DNA from: Anisus vortex
Taxonomy: Eukaryota > Mollusca > Gastropoda > Planorbidae
DNA length: 64,000 bases
Assembly: GCA_949126835.1 (NCBI GenBank)
Contig: OX421492.1
Span: 42,310,998 to 42,374,997 of the forward strand
Direction: 5' to 3'
Part shown: positions 1 through 15,100 of the stretch, one piece after another
Layout: every line of letters starts with the position of its first letter
Position numbering within the stretch: position 1 is the stretch's first letter
Position numbers and translations under genes: made by a program
The notes under the pieces: model-generated
Told to the model about the DNA's origin: nothing
What the model saw: the letters and a program-made list of their open reading frames with translations, nothing else
The model's database searches: none

Positions 1-128
1 TAAGACGGTGTAATACCAAATACCAGTGTAATACTAAGACGGTGTAATACCAAATACCAGTGTAATACTAAGACGGTGTAATACCAAATACCAGTGTAAT
101 ACTAAGACAGTGTAATACTAATACAAGT
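1..128. repeat. 34-bp tandem repeat in intron 79, cut by window edge
   Basis: Unit starts TAAGACGGTGTAATACC at 1, 35, 69 and 103 (last copy variant), so a 34-bp period with about 3.7 copies visible. It begins before the window and ends about 24 bases downstream of the exon 79 donor in transcript direction. It does not contain the splice site. Confidence 0.95.
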
Positions 129-3100
129 GTAATACTACAATGCAGCTATATACTTACAGTGGGTCTTTGTTTTGGGTTGAATATACAGCTTGTAGATCAG
201 GATAAAAACTACAACCAGAAGTAGTACAGACAATACAACAATGATGATAATGAACTTGGCAGGGAATGGAGAGTGTTCACCAGATTCCTGAGAAAACAAA
301 CAAACAAGATATCTATAAGGCCATGAATTGATTTCTTTATTCCCAGGTGATCTAAGTGTTGGGAATGTCTGCCTGAGGCTTTCAAGCATTGGTCCCATTT
401 GTGTCAGGCCGACCAGAGGACATTTTCACATCAGTGGCCTTCACACAATAAAACAAAGTGGCTCTTATTGTACTCTTAAAGTAAATAAACCAATGTTTAT
501 GTGTTTTTAAACACATATATATATACATACACACAGATCTTTGTATATATATTTAAAGATCTCTATACATACATACATACACAAATAATTATAATGTTTA
601 CAAGGTGCCTCTAAAGTCACTTACAGTCTTCAGTACACTACAAGATCCATTAGTATATGGATTTCCATCCACATTGATGTATTTTGAAAAGCTGATAGTA
701 GTTCCAGCAAATGGGATTGGGGTAGTCTTGACTATGTCCTCGCACATGTTAGTTATTGTCTGGTTGTAGCCAGTTGTTGTAGCTTCAATGGTTAACACTA
801 CAATAATACTACCTGCAATATGATCACAAATTAATGATTTTAACACTACAATAATACTACCTGTAAAATGATCACAAAATAATGATGTTAACACTACAAT
901 AATACTACCTGTAAAATGATCACAAAATAATGATGTTAACACTACAATAATACTACCTGTAAAATGATCACAAAATAATGATGTTAACACTACAATAATA
1001 CTACCTGTAAAATGATCACAAAATAATGATGTTAACACTACAATAATACTACCTGTAAAATGATCACAAAATAATGATGTTAACACTACAATAATACTAC
1101 CTGTAAAATGATCACAAAATAATGATGTTAACACTACAATAATACTACCTGTAAAATGATCACAAAATAATGATGTTAACACTACAATAATACTACCTGT
1201 AAAATGATCACAAAATAATGATGTTAACACTACAATAATACTACCTGTAAAATGATCACAAAATAATGATGTTAACACTACAATAATACTACCTGTAAAA
1301 TGATCACAAAATAATGATGTTAACACTACAATAATACTACCTGTAAAATGATCACAAAATAATGATGTTAACACTACAATAATACTACCTGTAAAATGAT
1401 CACAAATTAGTGATGTTAACACTACAATAATACTTCCTGCAATGTCACACATAACAAATGTTTATCCCCCATCCCTCCCCAAAGTGTGTGATGTCATTCA
1501 TGGATGCCCTTTAACACACTCTATATATTTTTTGACAGTGTTATCTCCCATTAGCCATCCCCATGAACAGGTATAGTTTTCTGGATGCTGGGTTTTGATA
1601 AAATAGTTTCCCTATCATAGATGAGTTGTTCAAAGGTTGACTTGCCCCATCTTCTAAAAACTATGGTGCCAAAGATCATTCTTCACCACTTCTAATGCTA
1701 TGGAAAGCCTGGATCACTCAAGAAGGCTAAGGCCTTGGTTAGAAAAAGTAACCCGAGACACATGGCTGGCTTGCAGAGACTGCAGACACAAACCTATTTA
1801 GCAAAGGCTAAGACACAAGCTTTGAAGATATTTCAATTGGCCTGGTACCACTCTTCTACACCCAACTAAACAAATTCAACCCACTTGAGCTGGTTTGGAA
1901 GTATAGAAATAGACTTTCTCTTATATTTTTTAATACTATAATGTTAATATAACCAGTGCTACTATACCCTAATACTTTCATTAGTTTACCATTTCTTCAA
2001 TAAATAAGTAAAAATTTGAATTTCAAAAAAATTTAAAACATAATAAGATTTAAACAAATTGATCTAATCCGTCTGTGACAATGTAATGTTTGTGAATGGT
2101 ATTACATTTAAAAGTATTGTAAAGTATATTTGTTCCTTAAAAGAATAAAGTCTAAACAGATACAGTTTAGTTGGCTATTGGAGTGCAGGCAAAAGAAAGG
2201 AAGGAGATTAAGAGGCCAGTAGGAGAAGGTGAAAGATGGTGTGCATGGACAGAGGCCCTATGTTACATCAAGTCACCAATAGGATAATTGATGATGATGC
2301 ACCTTGGAAAATTTAATATTAAAAAAAACAACAAAAAACATAGACTCTACATTACATGTAGATAATCATTACCTTTCCTATAACTGTCAGAAACAATTCG
2401 AATTCCAGGCTTCTGACTATAGATGTTCCTGACTTGAGCACTTAGGAGTGAAGCATTCTTCTCACTATACTCAATGTCAAACTTCAGTTCCACTGTGTGC
2501 CTTTCCTCAACCACCAATGCCTGCTGCTCTGGGCTCATCAACTCCAATGTAATAGTTTTACTTAAACTGTACAGTGATGGTTGAGACTGGACCATCACCT
2601 GTAACATACATTTGCCTGGCTTGCTCAACTGAATGTCAGAAAATACTGCATAGCCTGTAAGTTAAATACAAATGTTGTTAGTGAGTAGTGAAAAGCCTTT
2701 TTGAATTTCACTTCATCATATAAGATCAATATACCAGTTTTTCTAAAATTACAACCAAATATTGCAAGCCCAACTTTACTCAGACACATTTACAACTTAT
2801 TTGTGCTCAGTTGTAGTGTTTTTACAAAATAATTTTAAAAAATCTGCATTTTTTGTTTGTTTATTAAATAAATTATATTCCTAAAGAAATCCCAAGATTG
2901 TAGTTGAAATAATAAAAAAAGAATACTTATAAGAATTTTTTTAAACTGAAAAACCACAACAACCTGAAATGCATCTTTTCCATAAATGATCTTCAATGAC
3001 ATAGATAAACTGAAGTAAGTTCAAGCAAATATATATAATCTCAAGATACAATTATATAAATTACAATCAAACCTGTTGAATTGTCAAAACTTGCTGTTAA

Positions 3101-6100
3101 GTTCCCAGCAAGCATACCAGTGTAGATGGAGTTGTCTAGTAATGCAATACTCGCAGACCACTTTAACAGCTGGTAGACAAACAAAATTAAAGTTACAAAT
3201 CCATATTTCCACAATGAGTTATTCAGTATATGCTCGTATATATTTAAAGTCCTATTATTTCCCATGCTTACATTCCAGTTCAAGTCAACTTGATGTTGAT
3301 TGTTGCTTCTATCTATAAGCCCTACATCAACCACCAAGGATGTGTTTGTCAGTGGTGAACTAGTGCGTAGATCTGCTGTTGCCTCATAGTCATGACCAGA
3401 GATCTGCAAGTACATTTCACAACTGGTAGCTTAACTGGTGTCAATTAAATTAATTTATTTTATCATTTCTGACTTAAATATAACATGCCAACAAAACACC
3501 ATATAAAGTAATAATACAAAATAACAAAACAGGTTTTGAACCAGAGGCCTTCATGAGGTATTCCTGTGCTCAGCTGCTGCTTTCGAATTATAGGGCTGCA
3601 CATATTTGAAAGGCCATAAACCAGTATTGTATTAAACATTAGCCATGTTCTCTTCATATAGATTTATATATAGGAGAAACCTAAGGGTAAGAGCTTATAA
3701 TTTTCAACTGATTCAGTTCCTAGTGTCCACACTACTGAATATAAAGTGACATAAAGGCTAAAAATTACCTTGATTGAATTGGCTTGGACTACAAAGTTGA
3801 CGTTAGAAGGGGAAGTAACTCTAAATTCTAAGGTATATTCTCCTCGCATCAGAATGGCTAATTCAGTAAAGTTAGCCCATCCATTCACAAATGTAACAGA
3901 GGCATGTTCTAGCTTGGACTGAGACTTGTCATCAAACTTTATGGAAGCTGTGATGATCCATTGAGTTGAATAATAGCCCAAGTTCTCAACTACATTTCCC
4001 TAAGACAGAAATAAATATATATGGCTTTTAATATGAAAATGATTTCAGATTAATATGGCTGTGTTAAAAAATAATGGTTAATAGTAACTAAAAAAAAAAG
4101 AGACAAAGACTGTGGACTCCATGTGGGCCATTAAAAACAAAAAGAAGAATTCCTATAAGCTCTTCATTAGCCCCATGGGTACAACATTATCAAATTCCTA
4201 TCATAATTCAAATTCATTATAATGTGTACATCAGATTCCCTTTAGTTTAACTAGTCATGCAATACATGTTCAATTAGTGTTTCAATTAGTGTTTCAATTA
4301 GTCAACAATTTTAGTACTTTCAATTACAACTACACAAACATTTATACATAAAAAAATATATTTAAAGGTTGCAACACAACACCAACATAATCACAAAAAT
4401 TCAATGTTGTTTAGATAAAGTTATCATACTGAAAGGATGACTGTTTCTGATGTAAGGCTTTAAAATATATTTTCTGGAATCTATTAGTCTAGAACTACAA
4501 GGTAATTAGGCCTTTTAAGACATTCATGCTTTAGAAACTTACTGTCTTATTTATGGGTTGGGTCGGTTAATACTACATTTATTTGTTTTGTCTTTTTTAA
4601 TCATCAATTTAGCTCTGTCACCTGGCCTAGGGTAATATCCGTATTCTTAGTTGTATGTTAAACGCGCTCTGAGCTTACATTATGTTTGTTGGCAGCGCTA
4701 TACAAATATTATTATTATTATTATTATTATTATTATGACCATGAAGGAGATAGTGTAGGCAACATGATAATGACACCATCTCTTTCTTACAATATTTTGT
4801 GAGAATTAATTACACAGCATAATCTGATTTAACATTTAATATTATAAATCCTTCTACATCTAATCAATTATAAACAACTGTATAGATTAATACAAGCAAA
4901 TATTTTCTAAAGTAAAATACTAGTGTTTTATTTTAATTTTATTTTGTTGTGTAATAGGACCATCCCATGTGTAAAAGTTATCTCTTATTTTAATTTAAAA
5001 GAGAAGAGTTATGTCATCTTATCTTTTAATGACTCAAGAAATCCCTTATGTTAACTTGATAACATCATTTCTACAAATAGTTTATTAATGTTTTTATAAA
5101 AACATAAGACCAACGTTATTAGTTTATTAGTACTGGAAGCCTCATGTTGAAACTCATGAATGTGTGACATGCACAAAAGGACGTCTTTTGTATGTTTGAG
5201 TTTTGAGAGTATATGAATATGAAGGCAGAGAGCTGAAACTTTAGTCTTTCATTGGACCTAGTCATTGGTTTTTACAACCGTTCTATTTCAACCATTCAAT
5301 AACCTCTACAGGTCACACTACACCCTAGATATCACAGATTCTCCTGTACCTTATAATATTCAAAGAACTGGGACATTACTATAATATACTAAAGATGTTG
5401 TTTTTTTAAAACTTACTGAGCCATCTGTAATCTTGAATTTTGGTTGAACACTTAAAGGCATTCTTTCCAAAACATCTCCCACTGGAGCCGTAACCATGAC
5501 TAGGTTTTCAGGTTTTTGTAGAGAAACAGAAACATTAGAAAATGTGCCAGGCTCTTGTAATGATGTACTCAACACTGTCACGTTTAAAATATCATTAAAT
5601 CCAGACATTTCAATCTGAAAACAAGGGAAAACAAAATTTATTTTATTTTTTTACATTGTTAAGGTCTAAAGTATAAGATTATATGTATTATAAATGTAAA
5701 AGTGTTTAAGGCTAAAAAATTAATTTGCTACAACAAAATATATAAGTAACTTTTTGATGCATCAAAAAGAAAGAGCATTAAACAACATTTAGGAAAAAAA
5801 AAACAGCAAGAGTTTATGTAATCATTGAATTAATGAATTGTGTTAGTATCTAGAAAAAGTCATTTTTTTAACAAATCATTGGAAACAATGACCAACTGCT
5901 TACCTGAATAGAAATCTTTTTACTAATATTGTAGTAATCAATACTTGAATTCTCGCCTGGCTCGTTACTTATCTCCAATGTCAATGTGACTTGGCTTGAT
6001 GTGCTCCTTTTACGCCTGCCACTTGCAGACGTATCACGTATAACGTTCACTACTCGGACCTTTAAAATATTTCAAAGCATTGCATAAATGTAATTTCCAA

Positions 6101-9100
6101 ATATAAATTGCTTAGAAGAGTCTATATCAACTCTTCAATCCACCCAACAATTGATTCTCACAGACTGAATCTAAACAAAGTTTATTCTTACCTTTCTGGA
6201 ATCTATATCAACTCTTCAATCCACCCAACAATTGATTCTTACAGACTGAATCTAAACAAAGTTTATTCTTACCTTTCTGGGATCTATATCAACTCTTCAA
6301 TCCACCCAACAATTGATTCTTACACACTGAATCTAAACAAAGTTTATTCTTACCTTTCTGGAATCTATATCAACTCTTCAATCCACCCAATAATTGATTC
6401 TTACAGACCGAATCTAAACAAAGTTTATTCTTACAGAAAGAATCTAAACAAAGTTTATTCTTACAGACAGAATCTAAACAAAGTTTATTCTTACCTTTCT
6501 GGGATCTATATTGAGGAACGCAGCAAGATTTTCAACAATTTTGGCACCGTAGAAATCATCTTCACTCATAGCTGCCAGTGTAAAGGACACAATTAAGGCC
6601 TCTGTCTGTGTTACGGTCAACTCTGAGTTTCCACACATGACCCAAAATATCATATTTTCATCTCGGCTAAAAGACACAAAAAAAATGTCTGGGTAAAAGT
6701 TGGTTAACATTTTCATACACTGTATTTTTGGGAAAACAAATTATCCATAAAATTACATTAAAACCGTATATAAATTAATAAATAATAGGCAATCCTATCG
6801 TAACTGACATAGCTTTTAGAAAAATAGTTTTAATCTTCATCCAGTATAAATGAAAAATGCAATTAGGTGTGTTTAATTTAAAATGGACTTTGGTCTTTAG
6901 TAGGTAGAAAGTAAAATAGAAGATATGATAAATATATATTAAGCGTATTATTTAAAAAAGCTACATTTAAATTGTAGCCTACTGATATAACATGAAAAGG
7001 ACATTACATTTTAGCTAGTGTCATTTTTATTGATTTGATCTAAAGTCTGCTCTCATTTAAGTTTTTCTTTATCAAACAAATTTTCAACTGTGTTTACTTT
7101 TTTAATGAAAACATTAAAAAACTCCATAGCAAGCAAACTTAAAAAAAAAATAGAGACAATAATGTAACTGAAATAATAATTCTGATGGCAACTAATTCAG
7201 AGCAGAAAAAAAAAGAAAATGGGAATTGTTTTTTAATAGAATTAAAATTATTGCATGTTAAATAGCCATGTCAAGTTCAAAACTATAAGACGCAAAAGAA
7301 ATTCAATCCAATTCCTATTAAAATTTAGCAGACGACATTTTCTTTTCAAATAAAAAAAAAACAGCAAATCATGTAATTATAACCTCAAATAAAACAAAAA
7401 AGAAAAGTATCTCCATACCAAGATTAACAAAAAATATATGTTTAATAGCAGCTACTTTACGCAATTTTGGCTTTCTAGTCCACTTTTACATGGAATTCAC
7501 CAATATATAATAAATAATTGATGCTAAAATTATAATATTTTAAGAATGCTGATTTCTTTATGTATATAGGAATAGGATATTTAATCAAGAAAAGTTTGAT
7601 AACACCGAAAGTGTAAGTTGTTGCATCCAGTGTAAAATTTAATTGGCGGAAAAGCGAAGTAGAAAGTTTATTACAAATGTAGAGAAATTAGTGATTTGAA
7701 AGATATATTTACCTATAGTAATTTTCTCCGTTTGATTTGTTTTGTACATCTGGCATAAACTGTTCAGTTGTTTCCTGAAGTTTCAGCCTAAATCTTCCAG
7801 TAGAATCCAAGTATCCATTAGTAGGCATGATTAAATTGTCATTGACACGAACCTGAAATAGGGTAGGCCTACATTGAACATTTTACATTTGTAATAAATT
7901 ATTCCTTTCAAAAATTGAAGCTGCTCTTAAATAGACATAAAAACTATTCTAATAGCAGAAGAAATAACAGTAGAATCAAATAATAATTTTAAAGAGTGTC
8001 TTTAACATATTATTGTTTCTTTATGGAACAGTCTATCTCAGACACTGAGAGAATCTGGGACAAGAGAAACTTTTAAAAAGAACTTGAAGACCTTTCTCTT
8101 TGGCTAATGCATCTGCCACTGCAAATCACACCAAGAGCGCACTGAGCATGCTAATTTAATAGCATGGATAGAAGCGCTATAGAAATGCCCATTCTTATCT
8201 TATCTTTTATAATATAAGATTAATGTTCCTATTTTGACAACAACAATGTCCAGAGGGAAACGTTTTGCTGTAAGCTGAATACCTCAGGTTTATTTGTAGT
8301 CAGAAACTGCAGTCCAAGTCTTACACACTCATTAGGGTTGGAGCTAGACAGTATAAAACGCATCTTGTTGGGATTTGTACTTGATAGATAGATATCAAAA
8401 GGATAATCTATAAAGAGAAAAAAATTTTAGTTTTCAGTCCTGGAAGCAAACATGTTTATGTATATTAATAGACAGAAAACAAAACTGTTTATACAGTAAA
8501 ATATACAAAACAAAGCTTTATGTATAGTAAGAAATATAAGACGGAATTGTAAACATAGTAATAGTTACTAGACAAAACTTTTAAAGGGCAATAAACTCAT
8601 TAATTTTGTTTTTAATGAATTCTTTAAAATGTTGAAATAATGCACACAAAGAACGATCAGTAATAGAACCCAATGAAAGGCAATATTTCTATGATCTAGA
8701 CTAAATCATTGTAATAGTTTTCCTCTTCTTACCTAGGGCTACAATGGCTTGGAATGTGCTGACACGTTTTTGACAAGTATATCCACTACACCATCCATGA
8801 TCCTACACATTCAGGAGAAAGAGAAATACAATTTTTGAAGCTCTACTATTATCATTCATTTATCCAATGTGTTTATAATATATATCAGAAGTAGAAGCTT
8901 GTTTTCAACCTTTAAATTTAGCTGTTCATTTAAAATATTTTGGTTTAGTCATAAAATAAAAGTCTCCATTACCAACCCACAGGTCGTATAATGTAAGATG
9001 TTGTGAAAATTAAGAAATTCTATGGATAAAATCAATTTTCAACTAGAACAGTTCTAGACTAAAGCAAATTTCTAATAAAGTAAAATCAAAAATTTTTCAA

Positions 9101-12100
9101 TTTTTTTTTTACAGACAAAATGAACAAATTTCATTTATAGCTATAACTTTTTAAAATAGAAAATAATGCAATCCATTGTTATTTGCCTATTATATATATA
9201 TATATACATATTTACAAATATTCTGTTCAAATTAAAACATGATTTGATCATGTTACAACCCCTGAAACAAAGTTTTTTGTATAAATACTTAATATGCATT
9301 TTTTTTTTGTCAAAAATTCCCCATAAACTATTATTAACAGTCAGAGAATTTTGCCACACACAAAAGTTGATATAAAGAATTTTTTATAAAGCTTACCATA
9401 AAGTGTAATAAAAAAGGCCCAGGAAAAACTGATTTATTTTGGTTTGGGTTAGTGAGATGGGGCTGGAGATTTAATAGAATGTGTTGCTCAATAGGATAAT
9501 GGGAAGTGGGTCAATTAGCATTCCAAGGATTTTGCCAATCAGAAAGCCACAAAGTTTTGCCAAGTCAATATGAAGGATTTATAAAAGGATTTACCTGTGG
9601 CCCATTGATGAGGTCAACATAGCCTTCTGGACTAAATATGGCTACTGGACTTAGTCTTCTAGTCTCTGTGTCCTCATCCATGCTCTCCAGGGTTAACATA
9701 CGCCATTGGTAGTTACTGCCACATTCAAATGCATTCCATTCAGGAAGCCAAGTGCAATTGTCAGTTTTAAAAATACCTGATGTTAAAAAACAACATGAAA
9801 ATATGTTACAAAATCATTTTTTTTTTAAAATTGTTTAAATAACTCTTGCATGTTTATGATATTAATGTGTAGTAAATTGAATTTACCTTATATCTAGGTG
9901 TATATTTTATATTTCTTTTTTTGTAATTTTAACAAATTAAAAGACATACTCTATTAACAATGTAAGTTTATTTTTTTATAGATCTAGTTGTTTTTTTAAA
10001 TTGACAAAAGTTTGAATGGAGTTTTGCTGTAGAATCATTAGCTTTAGTTTAATTATTTTCACTATTTATATAACTAAAGTGGCTTTTGATTCCCAAATCT
10101 TCTCCGTAACTTGAAATTACATTACTTAATCACAATCTGGAAACATTTTGTCCCTACTCTGTTGTATAATTGCTTGTAGCAATAGTTTCTTTAGATATAT
10201 CCATTTGTCAAATTATTTTGGTTTCTTATAGCTTAAATATACATAATTATAGTGTTTTTTTTCTTTGTTTTATAAAAAAATACTTTAAAATATTGTATAT
10301 TGTAAAAACATGTACACAAAGGGAAGGATTCAATCGTCATTATTTTTATTACAATCCCTTTGTGGTTTCAATTGATGGATTATTAAGTCAAACAAGGCCT
10401 TTAACTCCCATGTCAGTGGTTTTTCAATGACTAAAAGATTACATTCAAACAAACATTTTTTTAAAAACAATTCATTTCAAAAAGAAAAAAAAGAAGTCAT
10501 CAGGACAGAGAAAATGAATAAACAATTTCAATAGATTGTTGTTAATATGCTGTATGTTTAGTTGAAAGAATGAATAAACAATTTCAATAGATTGTTGTTA
10601 ATATGCTGTATGTTTAGTTGAAAGAATGAATAAACAATTTCAATAGATTGTTGTTAATATGCTGTATGTTTAGTTGAAAGAATGAATAAACATTTTCAAT
10701 AGATTGTTGTTAATATGCTGTTTGTTTAGTTGAAAGAATGAATAAACATTTTCAATAGATTGTTGTTAATATGCTGTATGTTTAGTTGAAAGAACGAAGA
10801 CTTATTTCCTTAGTTTTTCATTTTAATAAAACTTTTTTTTTCTTACTTAATAAAGGAACTTTATTGTGTCTTTAGAATAAAAAATTTACTATATGCTAGT
10901 ACAACCTTTGTGTGGGGCAAAACTCTTGACATCAATTGGTTTTCCGTTGCTGGAGGCTAACATGATGGATGGAATTCTGTAATCTCCTAATCCATGTCTA
11001 GGATCACCATCCCATTCGTATGCAGAATTAGGTAGGACAGTACCAATGTGACCCAGGAAAGTTCCATCTAAATCTTGTATCATACATTTCTTTAAGCCAT
11101 CACAGTCCATGTCTACACAATCAGCTGGGTTTATTTTCCTGAAAAATCAAACAAAATAAATGTATTTACAATATTTTATGAGTAATTATTTTTCATGTTT
11201 AAGAACAAGACAATGATTATAAAATAACATAAACAAATATTTGTGTATTTAGCATATCATTAACCTATTACATGATCAAAATAGGACCAATCAAACATTT
11301 TCTGACAGTAAACTAATATTTATTTAGCAGCTATACTCAACCAACGGGAACAAAAGAGCTTCCAAACTTTTCTAAAAAATCTCTCTTCTTGATACAGTGC
11401 CCAACATAAAGGCTACACTCTTGCCCTTCATCTCAATTCAGACCTCATTTGGGGACACACTTGCTTTACATGAATACACATGAATAGCAGTCCTGATTTG
11501 AGACACACTTTTGTTTCATGTGCAGTTAGCCCTGGTTATGGTACAGGCTGTTTTTCAAATGCATTCAGTCATGGTATGTCTTGTTTTGTCCTGACACCAT
11601 CACTTTGGATAGATGGGCTTACTTTTATTTTCATTGGTCAGTAACTATCATTTGTTTTTTAATCTATGTTTTTTTTTTGTTGTTTTTTTGTGGAGTTATG
11701 GGGGGGGGGGAGGGTTTCAGAATTTGATGCAGCATTTATTATTACACAGAAATAATAAATACATTATTTTAAACCTTAAACAAAAAAAATACCCATTCTT
11801 TCTAATTAGATGTTGAATGAATAGTTAAAAGAAAATATTTTTTTTTTAAAGATACCTAAAAGTGATTGTGACACAAATGTAATCAAATGAAAGTTAAAAA
11901 ACAAAACCTGACAGTCAGTTTCATTGATGTAAGTATATTTAATATGAATTTATAGGAAGAAAGTTACCCTGATTTTAAATTAAGCAGGATCTGGCTAACA
12001 GATATATGTTGTGAATTATTCAGCTACACTTGGTCTTCCTGTAACTATACATTTCAAATCAACTTTTAAAGAAGACTTACCCAACATTGGGATTGTGGAA

Positions 12101-15100
12101 GAATATTTTACTGGAGTGGTTCACATTGATTAGTTCTGTATTCTGGATGATCAAAGGGAAGGAACCATCATCATTATTTTTATTGGTAGTTATAGCATGG
12201 TCTGTTCCACCAGTACATGAATTGAAGTCAACAAATACATTATCTGTAAATTGAAATGGTGTGATCAAATAAATAGCATGGTCTGTTCCATCAGTACATG
12301 AATTGAAGTCAACAAATACATTATCTGTAAAAGGACATGGTGATCAAATAAATAGCATGGTCTGTTCCACCAGTACATGAATTGAAGTCAACAAATACAT
12401 TATCTGTAAAAGGACATGGTGATCAAAAAAATAGCATGGTCTGTTCCACCAGTACATGAATTGAAGTCAACAAATACATTATCTGTAAAAGGACATGGTG
12501 ATCAAATAAATAGCATGGTCTGTTCCACCAGTACATGAATTGAAGTCAACAAATACATTATCTGTAAAAGGACATGGTGATCAAATAAATAGCATGGTCT
12601 GTTCCACCAGTACATGAATTGAAGTCAACAAATACATTATCTGTAAAAGGACATGGTGATCAAAAAATTAGCATGGTCTGTTCCACCAGTACATGAATTG
12701 AAGTCAACAAATACATTATCTGTAAAAGGACATGGTGATCAAATAAATAGCATGGTCTGTTCCACCAGTACATGAATTGAAGTCAACAAATACATTATCT
12801 GTAAAAGGACATGGTGATAAAAAAAATAGCATGGTCTGTTCCACCAGTACATGAATTGAAGTCAACAAATACATTATCTGTAAAAGGACATGGTGATCAA
12901 ATAAATAGCATGGTCTGTTCCACCAGTACATGAATTGAAGTCAACAAATACATTATCTGTAAAAGGACATGGTGATCAAAAAAATAGCATGGTCTGTTCC
13001 ACCAGTACATGAATTGAAGTCAACAAATACATTATCTGTAAAAGGACATGGTGATCAAATAAATAGCATGGTCTGTTCCACCAGTACATGAATTGAAGTC
13101 AACAAATACATTATCTGTAAAAGGACATGGTGATAAAAAAAATAGCATTTTTATATCGGAATAATCTCAGTAATCAAATGTAAAACCTAGATAAACTGTC
13201 CAAGATATAAGTTAAGATTACTCAGGCCTCAAATGTGAATTACAATATTTAAACTCTTCATAATGTCAAAGGAAATAATTTTATATTAAATTAGTACAGT
13301 TTTAGTATGAAATTAAAGGAGGAAAGATGTCTTGGTGAAGTGAGAGTAAATGTGAAAAACTAGATGAACAGAAGATTTTTAAAAAAGAATTTTGTATACA
13401 TATATATAGTAGTTTTATCTACACAGTTAGAACCTACCAGTACTTTTCATTTCAATATATATTTTAATAGAGGAAAAGAATATTTACACAATCAAAACAA
13501 ATAGCAGAGCATTAAAAAAAAGCATAATTTTTGCTGTGAACATCCTAATAAAAATATAAACATGTATACTTTTAACTGAAGGAGGTTACCATAGATACTA
13601 ATAATAAACATAAAGATACAGATGAAAAGGTTTTATTGTTACTTACAGTTTAACTTTGTGATTCCTTTCATTGTTGGGTAGCTCATGATGCTGACAAAAG
13701 GTTTACTTGGTGCCATGTTAGAACCACCAGTAAAAGTGGTTATTTCCACACCAATTTTCCCACAGGCACTTTTTGTTCCATCACTTCTGGCATTGCGGCT
13801 AAAATCAAGCAATATCGCTGTGTCTGGACCGCTCAAGGTGTCAAGGCTTTCTGAAAATGATGATGTCTTCCCAATGAAGGTGTTGTTCTTCAGCTCAACA
13901 AACTTGTCAGCATACACGTGAGATACCTGGTTAGGGCCTATGACCATAGGAAATATGCCAACTCCATTTTCGACTAAAATATTCTGTTGGAAGATAACAT
14001 TGGCCTTATTGTTGTGATAAATGCCAAAATCAAAGTTTTTCCAAAGTGTGAAGCCATTGAAAATGATACACGTATCATTAAGAGCTTTTTCTTCTGGGAA
14101 CAAAACCACACCTGGAAAATTAAAATTACAAAGTCAAGGGATTGTTATTCTCAAATGTAAAAAAATCTACCAATTTTAAGGTTTCATTAAAAAGGTTTCT
14201 TAAGCCTCTGAAGTCTTTTAAAAATTCTTTATAGAAATTACAACAAGCTAACAATTTGTGTAGATGTTACTTTATGACTCAAATTCACATCACTGTTCAA
14301 TAAACATAGACATAAATTTGAGAACTATTTACCAATAAGAGTTCCAACAGCAACATTGCCATTCCATAATTTGTCCACTTTTGTGTTGCATTGTTGTCCT
14401 TTTAGATGATATCCAGCTCTTTCAGATCCTGCAACTATATTGTTGGTCAGTACCAGGTCATTAGCCAAGAGGGCTTCAATACCACCATCAAAGTTTGGAT
14501 TCTCTTCCTCTCTCCTACCATTGTATGTCCCCGGCCATATGCTTAATGTGACCAAATTGTTTGTGATTTGGGTTCCTGTTGCTTCTGTGCGGATACCTAC
14601 AGAACATTCATAAACAATATTTAATAGAGTTTTAAAAATCCAATGAAACAAGAAACAAAGCATGGTATTACCCAAATACCAAAATATATATCATTTGCAT
14701 TTTCTATGTGAAATATTAAAAAAGAAATGGACTCTTTCAACCACTCTCCAACCTATCAATAATTTACTTGCGGTGAATAGTTTAATGAATCACTCAAAAC
14801 TTTGCAAGAGAAAAAAATCAGTTTTACTTGTAGCCAATGCAGAACAATATTTATAAATCAAAGTAAAAATATCCACCAATAACAAGTTGGGAATAAGCAC
14901 AAAGGTTGATGTCTATCTATGTCAGAAAACATGAATGTTTGGAAATGTTTTCAATATTTTCTTTTACTGTAAGTTCATTATTTATTCCTAAAAAATGAAA
15001 TGGGCATTTCCAATAATTTGATGCCAGGATGCTATTATGTATGAAAACATGTGAAAACACAGAATGGAAGTGTGACAAATTAAACTTCAGCAAGTTATTT

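Noticed and set aside
598..1452. Minus-strand open frame of 284 codons as a separate gene
   Set aside because: It is exon 78 plus the in-frame 48-bp array upstream of it; no independent start or family. Kept as part of the main gene.
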